A stretch of 51,113 nt of DNA from an uncultured Eubacteriales bacterium (GCA_900544965.1 UQXE01000011.1:1-51113), one strand, 5' to 3'; positions 33,912 to 42,927 are shown, numbered from the stretch's first letter. The notes: generated from the sequence alone by a model not told the origin. Numbers and translations: made by a program.

Positions 33912-34586
33912 ATGTCAGTAATGTGCGCGGTATTCGTGCCAGAAGGAATAGCTATGGCTACGGACAGCAGGATGACGGTGACAGCTGTAAACAATAATGA
34001 TAAGAGCAAGAGCATGATGTTTTCCATTTCCGACAATGCTCAGAAGATAGTTCTGCTTAACAAGGTAAAGATAGGGATAAGCGCGTGCGGACAGGCTGTG
34101 CTGGAGGGAAAGACCATATCGGACTATCTGCGAATATTTGAGATAAACGAGGTGCGAGAGGACGACGACGTAACCGATGTGGCAAACAAACTGTTTAAGT
34201 ATGCGTCAAAGCAGCTCAACAGCATGCCGCCGACGAATTTCTTTGTATGTGGCTATGCGCAAGACGAGCCCTTTGTCTATTCAGTAAACAAAACTATAAC
34301 CAGGAACAACATGAAAAATGGCCAAATACAATACTCAACCGTGTGGTCGGGAGAACCTACGGCTATTACAAAGCTGCTCAACTCGCAGCCTCCCATGATG
34401 CTTAACCCGGGTATGATGCCGTTAAAGGACGCTATTGACTTTTCTGAGTTTCTGGTAGACGTAACTATAAAGTATCAAAGGTTTGAATCCAAGGTAAAAA
34501 CGTGCGGCGGGGACATAGACCTGCTTGTGCTTACGAAAGACGACGCTTTTTGGCATCAGCACAAGGTGTTCAAGCCGATAAGATAA
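33912..34586 (+). CDS. Proteasome-beta-like (Ntn-hydrolase) protein with N-terminal serine candidate
   Basis: The 224-residue protein begins MSVMCAVFVPEGIAMATDSR, then NAQKIVLLNKVKIGISACGQA. Aligned by eye to HslV and proteasome beta subunits without a gap, S2 falls on the catalytic Thr1, D18 on D17 (TDSR region), and K45 on K33 with an 11-residue insertion before it. Removal of Met1 would expose Ser2, so an N-terminal serine hydrolase is inferred. The start is firm: AAGGAGG lies just before this ATG. It is not next to hslU or another ATPase. A hypothetical-protein annotation is the fallback. Confidence 0.7.
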   Translation: MSVMCAVFVPEGIAMATDSRMTVTAVNNNDKSKSMMFSISDNAQKIVLLNKVKIGISACGQAVLEGKTISDYLRIFEINEVREDDDVTDVANKLFKYASKQLNSMPPTNFFVCGYAQDEPFVYSVNKTITRNNMKNGQIQYSTVWSGEPTAITKLLNSQPPMMLNPGMMPLKDAIDFSEFLVDVTIKYQRFESKVKTCGGDIDLLVLTKDDAFWHQHKVFKPIR

Positions 34587-34980
34587 AGCGGTGGAGGATA
34601 GCTTCAGTTTGTCCGGGCAACCCTCACAAATTATTCACGTTGCGTTCATTGCACGTTCATTTGTATCGGTTACACTATAGGAGTAACAGTAATACCTCCC
34701 CAACAAACCTCCTAAGATGATCGGACCAAGGCGTAAAACGCGCCTTGGTCCGACCCCATTTATATATATTTCTATATAAACATTATTTCCTCACTGCTTC
34801 AATATAGATTAGTTATGCCTGTTCGCTTTTTTGCAAGGGGCAGTTTAAACCAGCGCTCTTCCCAGCGTGCGCTTAGGACTGGTTTTGCTGCGCAGCGCAT
34901 TTAAAGGCGTTCAGGTATGCTGACCTGCTCCCGTAACCTCTGATTTGGATTGGCTCATACTTGTTTGGGGGAATTGTTTT
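34587..34980. other. Intergenic stretch between the Ntn-like gene and the flippase gene
   Basis: It has a strong hairpin at 34721-34753 and two weaker palindromes: AAACCAG...CTGGTTT (34847-34885) and CAGGT-ATGCTG-ACCTG (34912-34927). No gene is supported; the open frame from 34502 is a shadow of the Ntn-like gene. The flippase leader may be structured. Confidence 0.45.
34721..34753. terminator. Hairpin after the Ntn-like gene
   Basis: A perfect 13-bp stem (34721-34733 and 34741-34753) with loop TAAAACG. The T-run is poor. Confidence 0.65.
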
Positions 34981-36300
34981 TTGCGAATAAATAGGGAATC
35001 ACTCGCATATCGTTCGGCGGTTCTGGCGGCGTCCAATATACTGCTCCAGCTTATGGGGTTTGCCTATCGTATAGTCTTGAGCCGTTTGGCCGGTGCTGAG
35101 GGCATGGGAGTGCATGCATTGTCGATGCAGGTCTACTCCGTGCTATATTCAGTGTGCATATCGGGAGCCGCGGTTGCGGTAACAACGCTGAGCGCCAGGC
35201 TTTATATTAAAAGCGGAATACATAGCGTCCAAAGGCTTATGAGGTTTGCCGCCACCGTATTTCTTATAGTGCTTGCGGTTATGACGTGCCCTGTGCTTAT
35301 GCTCAGGGAGGGAATAGCGGTAACGCTTTTGGGAGATGGCCGCGCTTCAATGGCGTTATGGCTGATTCCGCTGTGCATAATGCTCACTGGACTCGAAAAC
35401 GTAATGAAGTCAGCCCTTCTTGGAATGGGCAAGATCCGCAGGACCGCGGTATCGGAGCTGTTAGAGCAGGGAATACGATTTACGCTTGTAATATTGCTGT
35501 TGAGCAATCTGTCGAATGGCGACTATGAGTTCACCGCTTTTCTGATAGTTGTTGGCATGACGTTGAGCGAGATATTCAGCGTTAGTTTTCTTGGCATATC
35601 ATTTCTGAGATTTTTAAAAAAGGAAGGGAAGCTTTCCCGTCCCGATGCCTCCCCGATCGCCAAACGTTTTTTTGATATCGCTCTTCCATCCGCAATGACC
35701 TCTATAACCGCCACGCTTCTATCATCGGCGTCTACGGTAATCTTCCCGGCAAGGCTAATGGTGGCGGGTTTCTCAAACTCTGAGTCTGTAAGCATGCTTG
35801 GAGTAATTTCAGGAATGGCGGAACCGCTGATGGCGCTGCCGATGGCATTTGTAGGAGCGATGTGCACAGTGCTTATGCCATCAATATCAGGGAGGTCCGA
35901 GCTGGGTGATATAAATGGCGTTAGGCGAAAGTCGAAAAAGGCGATCAGGGTGGCCGCAATATTCTCTTTGGTAACGGCTTTTATGATTCCGTTTGCACCC
36001 ACATTATGCCAAGCCCTGTTTAAACAAAGGATAGACCTCCTATTAGCGGTGATGCTTGGAATAAAGACGGTTATAGGCTATTTTCTTGTCGTCACAATCA
36101 GCGTGCTTAACGGTATATATGAGCACAAGCGTGTGCTGCTGAATTCAATAATCGGTGAACTTTTGCAGCTGAGCCTTATATGGATGCTTACCGCGGTTCC
36201 GGAACTTAACATATATGGGTATTTGACAGGCATGGTGGTAGGGGATGGGCTGCGCCTTATTCTCAACCTGAAGTGGGTTAAGAAATCGCTTAAAAATTAA
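34981..36300 (+). CDS. SpoVB/MOP-family polysaccharide flippase-like membrane protein
   Basis: The protein of about 439 residues has 12 or more predicted membrane segments and resembles the MOP flippases (SpoVB, MurJ-like) that export lipid-linked sugar precursors. It has SAVLAASNILLQLMGFAYRIVLSRL at the start, GLENVMKSALLGMGKIRRTAVSELLEQ in the middle, and PSAMTSITATLLSS. The start chosen is TTG 34981, 8 bases after GGGGGA; a longer start at 34945 lacks a site. A role in cell wall or spore envelope synthesis is inferred from the family. Confidence 0.85.
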   Translation: MRINRESLAYRSAVLAASNILLQLMGFAYRIVLSRLAGAEGMGVHALSMQVYSVLYSVCISGAAVAVTTLSARLYIKSGIHSVQRLMRFAATVFLIVLAVMTCPVLMLREGIAVTLLGDGRASMALWLIPLCIMLTGLENVMKSALLGMGKIRRTAVSELLEQGIRFTLVILLLSNLSNGDYEFTAFLIVVGMTLSEIFSVSFLGISFLRFLKKEGKLSRPDASPIAKRFFDIALPSAMTSITATLLSSASTVIFPARLMVAGFSNSESVSMLGVISGMAEPLMALPMAFVGAMCTVLMPSISGRSELGDINGVRRKSKKAIRVAAIFSLVTAFMIPFAPTLCQALFKQRIDLLLAVMLGIKTVIGYFLVVTISVLNGIYEHKRVLLNSIIGELLQLSLIWMLTAVPELNIYGYLTGMVVGDGLRLILNLKWVKKSLKN

Positions 36301-36324
36301 CATAAGCGTACTCGCTATTTATAC

Positions 36325-36352
36325 TTGCATTTTAAGCCATTCGTGCTAAAAT
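36325..36352 (+). promoter_or_regulatory. Ferredoxin promoter
   Basis: TTGCAT (36325-36330), a 16-base spacer and TAAAAT (36347-36352) preceded by TGC. Confidence 0.65.
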
Positions 36353-36381
36353 GATATTGAAATTTATATGGAGGTGTAATT

Positions 36382-36558
36382 ATGGCATATTTTATCAATC
36401 AGGATTGTATTTGTTGCGGCGCCTGCGCAGGAGATTGCCCCGTTGGCGCGATCAGTGAGGGCGACGGCTGCTTCGTCATCGATCAGAATACCTGCATAGA
36501 CTGCGGCGCCTGTGCTGCCACATGTCCTGTCGGAGCCCCGAATCCGGCGGAAAACTAA
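36382..36558 (+). CDS. 2[4Fe-4S] ferredoxin
   Basis: This 58-residue electron carrier has two CxxCxxCxxxCP motifs: CICCGACAGDCP and CIDCGACAATCP, each followed by a typical V-G-A stretch. It is the standard clostridial ferredoxin size and fold. GGAGGTG precedes the ATG. It stands alone between its own promoter and terminator. It could serve pyruvate oxidation, hydrogenase or the iron-sulfur reductase found near the window start, but no partner is adjacent. Confidence 0.95.
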   Translation: MAYFINQDCICCGACAGDCPVGAISEGDGCFVIDQNTCIDCGACAATCPVGAPNPAEN

Positions 36559-36576
36559 TTTGATTTAAACCCATAG

Positions 36577-36609
36577 AGGGAATGCATGTAGCTACACGCA
36601 TTCCCTTTT
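36577..36609 (+). terminator. Ferredoxin terminator
   Basis: Stem AGGGAATGC (36577-36585) with GCATTCCCT (36598-36606), then TTT. Confidence 0.8.
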
Positions 36610-36651
36610 GTAAACCCATGGATAGTATTATAATTTTATAAAGCTATATAT

Positions 36652-36682
36652 AAAGCCTTTCGGCATTTGGCCAAAAGGCTTT
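36652..36682. terminator. Terminator for the deacetylase gene
   Basis: Stem AAAGCCTTT (36652-36660) with AAAGGCTTT (36674-36682), symmetric, between converging genes. Confidence 0.7.
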
Positions 36683-36699
36683 TGACTATCCGATCCTAA

Positions 36700-37557
36700 T
36701 TAGCGGGCATGCCTGTAGGATACGCCGGAATCCAGCGTCATACCCTTAACCGCGAACATCTCGCTTACGGTAACAAGCTGATATCCTCTGTTTATCAATT
36801 CGGGAATGATCTCCTCGCATGCTTCCGCCGTAGAAGTATATAGGTCGTGCATAAGTATAATGTCGCCGTCCTTTATATCCTTAAGCGTTTCGTTTATTAT
36901 AGCATCCTTGTTGCGGCTTTCCCAGTCCCTGGTATCTATCGACCAAAGCATAAACGGCATACCTATGACCTGCCTGACGCGCTCGTTCATGTTCCCATAT
37001 GGCGGCCTCAACAGCGTTGGCGTAACTCCAGCAATATCCATTACGGTGTTGTTTATATAGTCGCGCTGGGCTATTATCTCATCATCGGTAAGCGCTGTTA
37101 GTTTCTTGTGATCCTTCGTGTGATTGCCAATTTCACATCCCAATTCAACCGCACGCCTAATATGCTGCGGATATTTAGTAAGATTTAGTCCTTGCACAAA
37201 AAACGTGGCCCGAATCCCGTATTGCTCGATTAAGTCAAGTATTTTCTCCGTAACATGAGCGCTTGGGCCGTCGTCAAAGGTAAGCGCTACCATAGGCTTA
37301 TTGGGATCCACACTAAAATTGGGTTCAAATGTGGGTATAACTGGGGAAGGGCTGGTAATATCCGGTGTAATAACCGGAGTGGCCTGCGCAGAGGAATCAG
37401 GAGTGTAAATGGGTATTTCAACTGGTGTGTTCGCAGGATAAGCTGGGGCGTCCACATCAATACTGGGGGGAATAACCGGCGACATCATACAGCCGCAGGT
37501 AAAAATACATACAATCAATGATACTATACACAGTTTCAAAATATTCCTTTTGTTCAT
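36700..37557 (-). CDS. Polysaccharide deacetylase (NodB domain) lipoprotein
   Basis: The 285-residue protein has a lipobox (FTCGC, Cys near 23), a Pro/Thr-rich linker (about 27-85), and a carbohydrate esterase 4 domain. The motifs are TFDDGP (catalytic base and metal Asp), NHTKDH (the HxxxH-type metal ligands), RPPYGN, and WSIDTRDW. It probably removes acetyl groups from N-acetylated wall glycans such as peptidoglycan, at the outer surface, to resist lysozyme. The linker suggests anchoring to the membrane with reach into the wall. It has its own promoter at 37616-37644. Confidence 0.93.
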   Translation of the reverse strand: MNKRNILKLCIVSLIVCIFTCGCMMSPVIPPSIDVDAPAYPANTPVEIPIYTPDSSAQATPVITPDITSPSPVIPTFEPNFSVDPNKPMVALTFDDGPSAHVTEKILDLIEQYGIRATFFVQGLNLTKYPQHIRRAVELGCEIGNHTKDHKKLTALTDDEIIAQRDYINNTVMDIAGVTPTLLRPPYGNMNERVRQVIGMPFMLWSIDTRDWESRNKDAIINETLKDIKDGDIILMHDLYTSTAEACEEIIPELINRGYQLVTVSEMFAVKGMTLDSGVSYRHAR

Positions 37558-37615
37558 CTTTACACTCCCTTTAATTTTGCGCTGGCATCGACACTTTCCA
37601 ACACGTTACAGTATA

Positions 37616-37644
37616 ATTCTAAAACCCCGTATGACATAAGTCAA
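37616..37644 (-). promoter_or_regulatory. Deacetylase promoter
   Basis: On the minus strand: TTGACT, a 17-base spacer and TAGAAT. Confidence 0.65.
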
Positions 37645-37804
37645 TGATATATGGGAATTTGTGCTAGAATATTCACAATTTATTTTTTGTAAGTTAAGAT
37701 ACAAAATATGTTATATTCTTTTATTGATATTACGTTATTCAACAAAGGCGGAGATTTCCATATCTGCAATTAAAATAGTTAATTGTTGATTAATGCAATC
37801 ATTA

Positions 37805-37833
37805 TTGACATATAGCGCAATTTAAGGTATTAA
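37805..37833 (+). promoter_or_regulatory. Promoter of the large ArsR-like regulator
   Basis: TTGACA (37805-37810), a 17-base spacer and TATTAA (37828-37833). Confidence 0.6.
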
Positions 37834-37858
37834 TAAGATAGATTGAAAGTGAAAGGAA

Positions 37859-37901
37859 GTTAAACAGAGACGGGTAATAACAGAGATTAACTCTGTTAAA
37901 C
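37859..37901. promoter_or_regulatory. Operator-like inverted repeat in the regulator leader
   Basis: GTTAAACAGAG (37859-37869) and CTCTGTTAAAC (37891-37901) form a perfect 11-bp inverted repeat in the 5' leader, between the promoter and the ATG at 37921. It may be an autoregulatory site or an RNA hairpin close to the ribosome site. Confidence 0.5.
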
Positions 37902-37920
37902 TTGTTTCAGGCGGAAATAT

Positions 37921-39051
37921 ATGAGCATTAAATTTATAAACGAACCAAATGTTTTAATGGAAGCTATTGAGCTGATATATAAATATGTTAAAGGAATTTC
38001 ATTTGATGCCCTCGAACAAAGGATTCTTTCAAGGTACAATGAAAGGTTTGACGACCAAAAAAGGGGGCTGATGCATGAATACGTCGCCTCCCTTATAGGG
38101 ATATCAAAGGACCTCTGTTCCCATATCGACCCAAGGGATGAAGTGATAAAACGGTTTTTTGAACGCTATACAGCTGACACAAATTTCACGGAAATATGCC
38201 TAGCGAAGGTAATGACATATGCGTTTACGAACATCGAGATAACCGACTTCGACGAATCCATAGACTACATAAAGGCAAGATTCAGATATATAATGGAATC
38301 CGAATACAGCTTCTATAGGATTGGACATCTTGGCTTTATTGAGTACGCTAAGATCCCCGACAAATCGCCCAAAAAGGCGCTCAGGGATCAGGTTGACCTG
38401 TTGGACATACCAGGGCAATATAAATGGGACATACTCATGGCTTTCTCCGACTTTGACAGGGAACTGGACAAACTTGTGGATATAGTCAGGCCGGTGGCTG
38501 ACAGGCTTATTGAAAGACTGGGGGTATTGGATGAAGCGGTTATCAAGCGAACGGAATTTTGGCGCGATTACTTCAGTAAAACTACTATAGCTCAGCTCAT
38601 CGCTTCGCAGGGAGGGGACGAAAGCGAGTTTGTTGGAAGGGATATGCTGGTTACATTCTGGCGGATTCCCTGCGATTATATAACCGCCGACGCACTGGCT
38701 GATAATGACAGGATTATATGCCTGTATATAGGCATGCTTGTTGAGCCTGATATCGTGTCGGACAGCAAAAACCTCGGCATAGACATGATTCAAAGCACTC
38801 TGCATATTCTGGGAAACAAAAAAAGGCTTGAAATACTTCATCTGTTGAAGCATAAAAGGTTATTTGGGTACGAAATCGCATCTATAGTCGGCTTAGACGC
38901 TACCACAGTATCCAGGCATATGTCCGCGCTGAGCAAGTGCGGCATGGTTACCGCGGAAAAGGGAGAAGGGCATATCATATACTACACCGCTGATAAAAAT
39001 AATATAAAGAGGTTTTTTAACACAGTATATAGAATACTAATTGACGAATAA
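37921..39051 (+). CDS. Large regulator with C-terminal ArsR-type winged helix
   Basis: The last 90 residues or so of this 376-residue protein are an ArsR-like DNA-binding domain: STLHILGNKKRLEILHLLKH, YEIASIVGLDATTVSRHMSALSKCGMV, and a wing EGHIIYYTA. The N-terminal 290 residues are charged and helical, with no recognised domain. They may be a sensor. ArsR proteins are usually near 100 residues, so the long N-terminus is atypical. The site before the ATG is weak (AGGCGG). An inverted repeat in its leader hints at self-control; targets are unknown. Confidence 0.75.
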   Translation: MSIKFINEPNVLMEAIELIYKYVKGISFDALEQRILSRYNERFDDQKRGLMHEYVASLIGISKDLCSHIDPRDEVIKRFFERYTADTNFTEICLAKVMTYAFTNIEITDFDESIDYIKARFRYIMESEYSFYRIGHLGFIEYAKIPDKSPKKALRDQVDLLDIPGQYKWDILMAFSDFDRELDKLVDIVRPVADRLIERLGVLDEAVIKRTEFWRDYFSKTTIAQLIASQGGDESEFVGRDMLVTFWRIPCDYITADALADNDRIICLYIGMLVEPDIVSDSKNLGIDMIQSTLHILGNKKRLEILHLLKHKRLFGYEIASIVGLDATTVSRHMSALSKCGMVTAEKGEGHIIYYTADKNNIKRFFNTVYRILIDE

Positions 39052-39105
39052 CAAACCCCATCGGATTCATTAAATAATATATTATAACTTAGCTACATAT
39101 ATGCC

Positions 39106-39134
39106 TTGACATTTATACAATAGACGTTTAAACT
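39106..39134 (+). promoter_or_regulatory. Promoter of the LRR surface protein
   Basis: TTGACA (39106-39111), a 17-base spacer and TAAACT (39129-39134), giving a leader of about 120 bases. In that leader TGCATAAAATAGC (39143-39155) can pair with GCTATTTATGCA (39202-39213), with one bulge. Confidence 0.6.
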
Positions 39135-39259
39135 ATGTATAGTGCATAAAATAGCAACATATGATGCATTAAAAAACCATATAGTGACATATTGAACACG
39201 GGCTATTTATGCATAAATCGGTTCTGGAAAGAACCCTAAAAATGGAGGAGGTATTGTAA

Positions 39260-42200
39260 ATGAAAACGACAATCAGAAAACTGGTCTGCTTACTAACCGT
39301 GATCTGTCTTATCCTTCCGGTTATTGCCGGGGCGGCTGGCGGAGCGATTTTTAAGCCAAGCGACAATTACGACGAGCATGACGTTAACGCGCTTCGTGAG
39401 TTCCTCAATCAGGAAAGCCTGTATGGGGGATTAAACGGGCAACAGCTTAACCCTAATTATAATCCTGATGATCCTTCTACATATGTCGGCGTAAGCTGGG
39501 ATCAGAACGGCCGGATAGTAGACATTACATGGATCGGCAGGCTTGTAACCGGTTCTATTGATCTAAGTGATTGTACTGAGATACGATCCCTGAACTTCTA
39601 TCTGTGCGGTATGACAAGCATAAATGTAAGCGGCTGCAGCCGCCTGATTACATTAAACTGTGAAGGCAATGGCCTGAACTATTTGAATGTGGACGGCTGC
39701 TCGGATTTGTCCGGATTGATATGCAATAGGAATGAATTGACGGCATTGGATTTAGAGGACTGTACTAATCTCAAATCATTGAACTGCATGAACAATGATT
39801 TAACTGGGCTCGACCTTACAAACTGCGTAGAATTGGCCAATCTGTATACCTGGAATAACCCTTTAAAATCAGTAATGTTAAATTCATCCAACATGGAGAT
39901 GTCTCCAGTAAGCGTAACTGCTCTGGAGAACGGCTCCGTTCCTCTTGATACTATACGGATTGGAGACAAAAACTTCTTGCGTGCTGTAGCGCTCGCCGAT
40001 AACAGCTATGCATTTGAAGGCTGGTACAATGGAGATGGAGATCTGGTTTCTGAAAGCATCCAGTATATAATGAAGGAGCCTGGACAATATGAACTTGAAG
40101 CCAGATTTGAGTATACTGGCGTGGACAGGCCTGACCTGGCATCCCTTAGAGCGTTTCTTGAAACCGAGGACGCAAATGGCGTAAAGAACGGCGATAAAGT
40201 AGCTTGGGATGGGATAACATATGATCCTGACGATCCGGAAACCTGGTGCGGTGTGCGCTGGTCAGACGTTCCAAGAACCGAGGAAAGCCATATAACCAGT
40301 CTAGAATGGAGCGGTAGAGGGCTCGTAGGGAGTTTGAACCTAAGCGGCCTTCCCTTACTGAGCGACGCCTACTTATCCGGCAATAATTTGTCGTCGTTAA
40401 ATTTAAGCGATTCGGTTACGTTGAAAACCCTTCAGGCAGCCAGTTCTGGCTTATTGTCCATTGATGTTACGGGCTGTTCTGAACTGGAGGAACTTAATGT
40501 AGACAGAAATCTGCTGACGGAACTCTCTATAGAAGGCTGCCTTTCATTAAAGAGACTGGATTGTAATACAATGGCTAATTTAACCGAGCTTAACCTGAGC
40601 GACGGTGTTTCATTGGAGCGAGTATACTGCCAGAGCACGGCGCTGAGCGAAATTGACGTATCGCCCTGCGTTTCCCTTCTTGGCATCTATGCGAACGAGA
40701 ATCCGGACCTGACAAGCATTGATGTTTCTAATTGCCCCAATATAGAGACAATAAGCGTGGATTCATGCAGTATAGAGGAGCTGGACCTCAGCGGTATTAC
40801 AACCCTAGTAAGCCTTGACTGCGACGAAAACGGCATGAAAACCTTAAAGCTTGACGGATGCACAAGCTTAAGAAGTTTATCCTGTAACGAAAACGAGCTT
40901 ACAGAGCTGGATTTGTCCGGATGTGGGGCGCTGATTCTGCTGTCTGCAGGTGAAAACAACCTGAACAGCCTGAACATCGATGATTGTGTAAATATAGAAT
41001 CCCTTTATATAAACGACAACAATTTATCGGGAGTGCTTGATCTTAGAAGTTATAACGCTTTAGATACTCTTGAATGCTACTATAACAATTTAACCGAGCT
41101 ATATCTTAGCGGAAATCTCATATATGTTTATTGCTATGGAAACGACCTAGCCAAGCTTGAGATTGAGGCCAGTCAAAATTTGTGGAGGCTTCACTGCTAT
41201 GACAATAACCTTATAGAGCTTGATGTCGATAATTTTATAAACCTAGAGGAATTGTACTGCCAGGACAATGATATAGAGAGACTTGAGATTGGCGGATGTA
41301 CTAATCTCAAGGTCCTTTACACATCGGGCAATCCTCTTAACTATATCCATACGAATTCCGAATGGATGGGTGCATATCCTGTAACGGTATCCTCGCAGAC
41401 GGGAGGCCATGTTGAGCTTCAAAGGGAGCAGGTTTGGATACAGTACCTGCCGCTGACCGCTGCCGCCTATGCGGACGAAGGTTATGAGTTCACAGGCTGG
41501 TACGATGAGAATGGCGAGCTCGTCTCCACGGTATCCCCCTTTATCATGGAGACGGGCAGCTATAACATCGAAGCGCGTTTCGCTTCACTGAACGACACAT
41601 ACACCGTTACGTTTATCGACGGCCTTACGGGGGATACAATCGACGTGCAAACCATACCTGAGGGAGGGGACGCCGTTGAACCCGAAGCACCTGAACATGA
41701 AGGCTATGAGTTTACCGGCTGGGACGGCGATTTCACGAACGTGACTTCTGATTTGACAATAACGGCGCTTTACGAAGAGGTTATGAACTACAGCGTTGAG
41801 GTGGGCGATGTAAGCGCTAACCAGGGCGGCAGGGTATTAGTACCGATTAGTATGGACAGCCTAGCCTCCGGGGTTTTCACCATCAGCTATGATTCGGAAG
41901 CGCTCAGGTACATTACATATACCAACCCTGACGCTAACGCCTTTGTATTGATCAACGAGAGCGAGCCTGGAATGCTGGATATCGCGGTTGTCAATCCCAA
42001 CGGAAACTATGACGGCGAGTGCATCTCGCTTGAGTTCGCGGTATCGGCGGATGCCATAGGCACATACGGACTTGACCTCACGGTTACTGACGGCGCGAGC
42101 ATAGCTGACGGAACCACCATTTCCGTTGATGGGGATGACATCAGCGCTGTAAGCGGCTCGATAACCGTCTCCACTGAATATACGGTAACATTTAACTATA

Positions 42201-42568
42201 TGGTAGACGGCGAATGGGTGTCCGAGACACAGACCGTGGCGGCGGGGGAGGCGGCAACTTCACCGGAGACACAACCGCAGCCACATGGAATAACACAGTA
42301 TATATTCCTCAGCTGGGATGCTGACTTCTCAGCGGTTTATTCCGATATTGAGGTAACCGCGCAATACGGTCTGCTGGGAGATGTGTATACAGACGATCAG
42401 CTCAGTATATCGGATGCGATGATGATAATGCGTAGCGCGGCGGGAATGGAGCAGCTCAGTGAATCGCAAATCCCGCTTGCAGACGTGAATGGTTCAGGGG
42501 CGTTGGATATAGTCGACGCACTCTATCTGATACGGCTGATTATAGGGACGGAAAGCTTTAATCGCTAA
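39260..42568 (+). CDS. Secreted LRR protein with cohesin-like and dockerin domains
   Basis: The 1102-residue protein has a signal peptide (about 1-27), then a short internalin-like leucine-rich repeat block (about 77-205). Next come a beta repeat of the GYEFTGWYD type (about 213-285) and a longer LRR block (about 295-700, unit near SLxxLxCxxNxLTxLDLSGC). A second GYEFTGWYDENG-type repeat and an InlB-like/Flg_new repeat follow (705-840). A cohesin-like domain (about 843-968), another InlB-like repeat, and a C-terminal dockerin (about 1038-1102, GDVYTDDQLSISDA and ADVNGSGALDIVDA) complete it. It probably sits in or on a multi-protein surface complex. The start has GGAGGAGG. Confidence 0.88.
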   Translation: MKTTIRKLVCLLTVICLILPVIAGAAGGAIFKPSDNYDEHDVNALREFLNQESLYGGLNGQQLNPNYNPDDPSTYVGVSWDQNGRIVDITWIGRLVTGSIDLSDCTEIRSLNFYLCGMTSINVSGCSRLITLNCEGNGLNYLNVDGCSDLSGLICNRNELTALDLEDCTNLKSLNCMNNDLTGLDLTNCVELANLYTWNNPLKSVMLNSSNMEMSPVSVTALENGSVPLDTIRIGDKNFLRAVALADNSYAFEGWYNGDGDLVSESIQYIMKEPGQYELEARFEYTGVDRPDLASLRAFLETEDANGVKNGDKVAWDGITYDPDDPETWCGVRWSDVPRTEESHITSLEWSGRGLVGSLNLSGLPLLSDAYLSGNNLSSLNLSDSVTLKTLQAASSGLLSIDVTGCSELEELNVDRNLLTELSIEGCLSLKRLDCNTMANLTELNLSDGVSLERVYCQSTALSEIDVSPCVSLLGIYANENPDLTSIDVSNCPNIETISVDSCSIEELDLSGITTLVSLDCDENGMKTLKLDGCTSLRSLSCNENELTELDLSGCGALILLSAGENNLNSLNIDDCVNIESLYINDNNLSGVLDLRSYNALDTLECYYNNLTELYLSGNLIYVYCYGNDLAKLEIEASQNLWRLHCYDNNLIELDVDNFINLEELYCQDNDIERLEIGGCTNLKVLYTSGNPLNYIHTNSEWMGAYPVTVSSQTGGHVELQREQVWIQYLPLTAAAYADEGYEFTGWYDENGELVSTVSPFIMETGSYNIEARFASLNDTYTVTFIDGLTGDTIDVQTIPEGGDAVEPEAPEHEGYEFTGWDGDFTNVTSDLTITALYEEVMNYSVEVGDVSANQGGRVLVPISMDSLASGVFTISYDSEALRYITYTNPDANAFVLINESEPGMLDIAVVNPNGNYDGECISLEFAVSADAIGTYGLDLTVTDGASIADGTTISVDGDDISAVSGSITVSTEYTVTFNYMVDGEWVSETQTVAAGEAATSPETQPQPHGITQYIFLSWDADFSAVYSDIEVTAQYGLLGDVYTDDQLSISDAMMIMRSAAGMEQLSESQIPLADVNGSGALDIVDALYLIRLIIGTESFNR

Positions 42569-42601
42569 TAGTTTAGTATTTGCCCTTTAGCTTAACTATT
42601 G

Positions 42602-42633
42602 AAACGCCCTCCGGCAGCCGCTGGAGGGCGTTT
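42602..42633. terminator. Terminator of the LRR protein gene
   Basis: A perfect 11-bp stem (42602-42612 and 42623-42633) with AAA at the left and TTT at the right. Confidence 0.8.
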
Positions 42634-42800
42634 CAGACTGTCAAAAAACCCCTGGGATTGTTAAGGCGCACAGCTCTCGACTTTAAATCCGGCTCTGACG
42701 ATATATGCGTAAGGGCCGAATGAAAACCGCGGAGTTTTCGTTCTTTGCGCGTTTCACCGCACGGGACCGTAGGCTAGAGCGCGCGGTGAAAATCCACGGT
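42634..42800 (+). repeat. Dispersed intergenic repeat, copy B
   Basis: It starts CAGACTGTCAAAAAACCC, then CTGGGATTGT, CTTTAAATCC, GCGTAAG and CCGCACGGGA, matching the copy that ends at 26562 on the other strand, with scattered changes. Both copies lie directly next to a terminator. The right end of the similarity is unclear. Confidence 0.65.
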
Positions 42801-42927
42801 TTTAGCGACATGAGCGGCCAGAATCGCATCCTGCACACGGCCTGAGCGGGAACGAGGCGTGTCGGAGTTCTGGAGAACGTGCGGCAAGGCTGTCCTCTTT
42901 GGCGCCCTGGAAACCATATATGCCTGA

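Larger units (their letters stand above)
37558..37920. other. Divergent region with two promoters and an operator-like repeat
   Basis: The stretch has promoters pointing both ways (37616-37644 minus, 37805-37833 plus) and an 11-bp inverted repeat at 37859-37901. The rest is A+T-rich with no gene seen. Confidence 0.6.
42569..42927. other. Intergenic stretch with terminator and dispersed repeat copy
   Basis: The terminator at 42602-42633 is followed directly by the repeat copy B (42634 onward). The rest, about 42800-42927, is GC-rich with no recognised gene. Confidence 0.5.
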
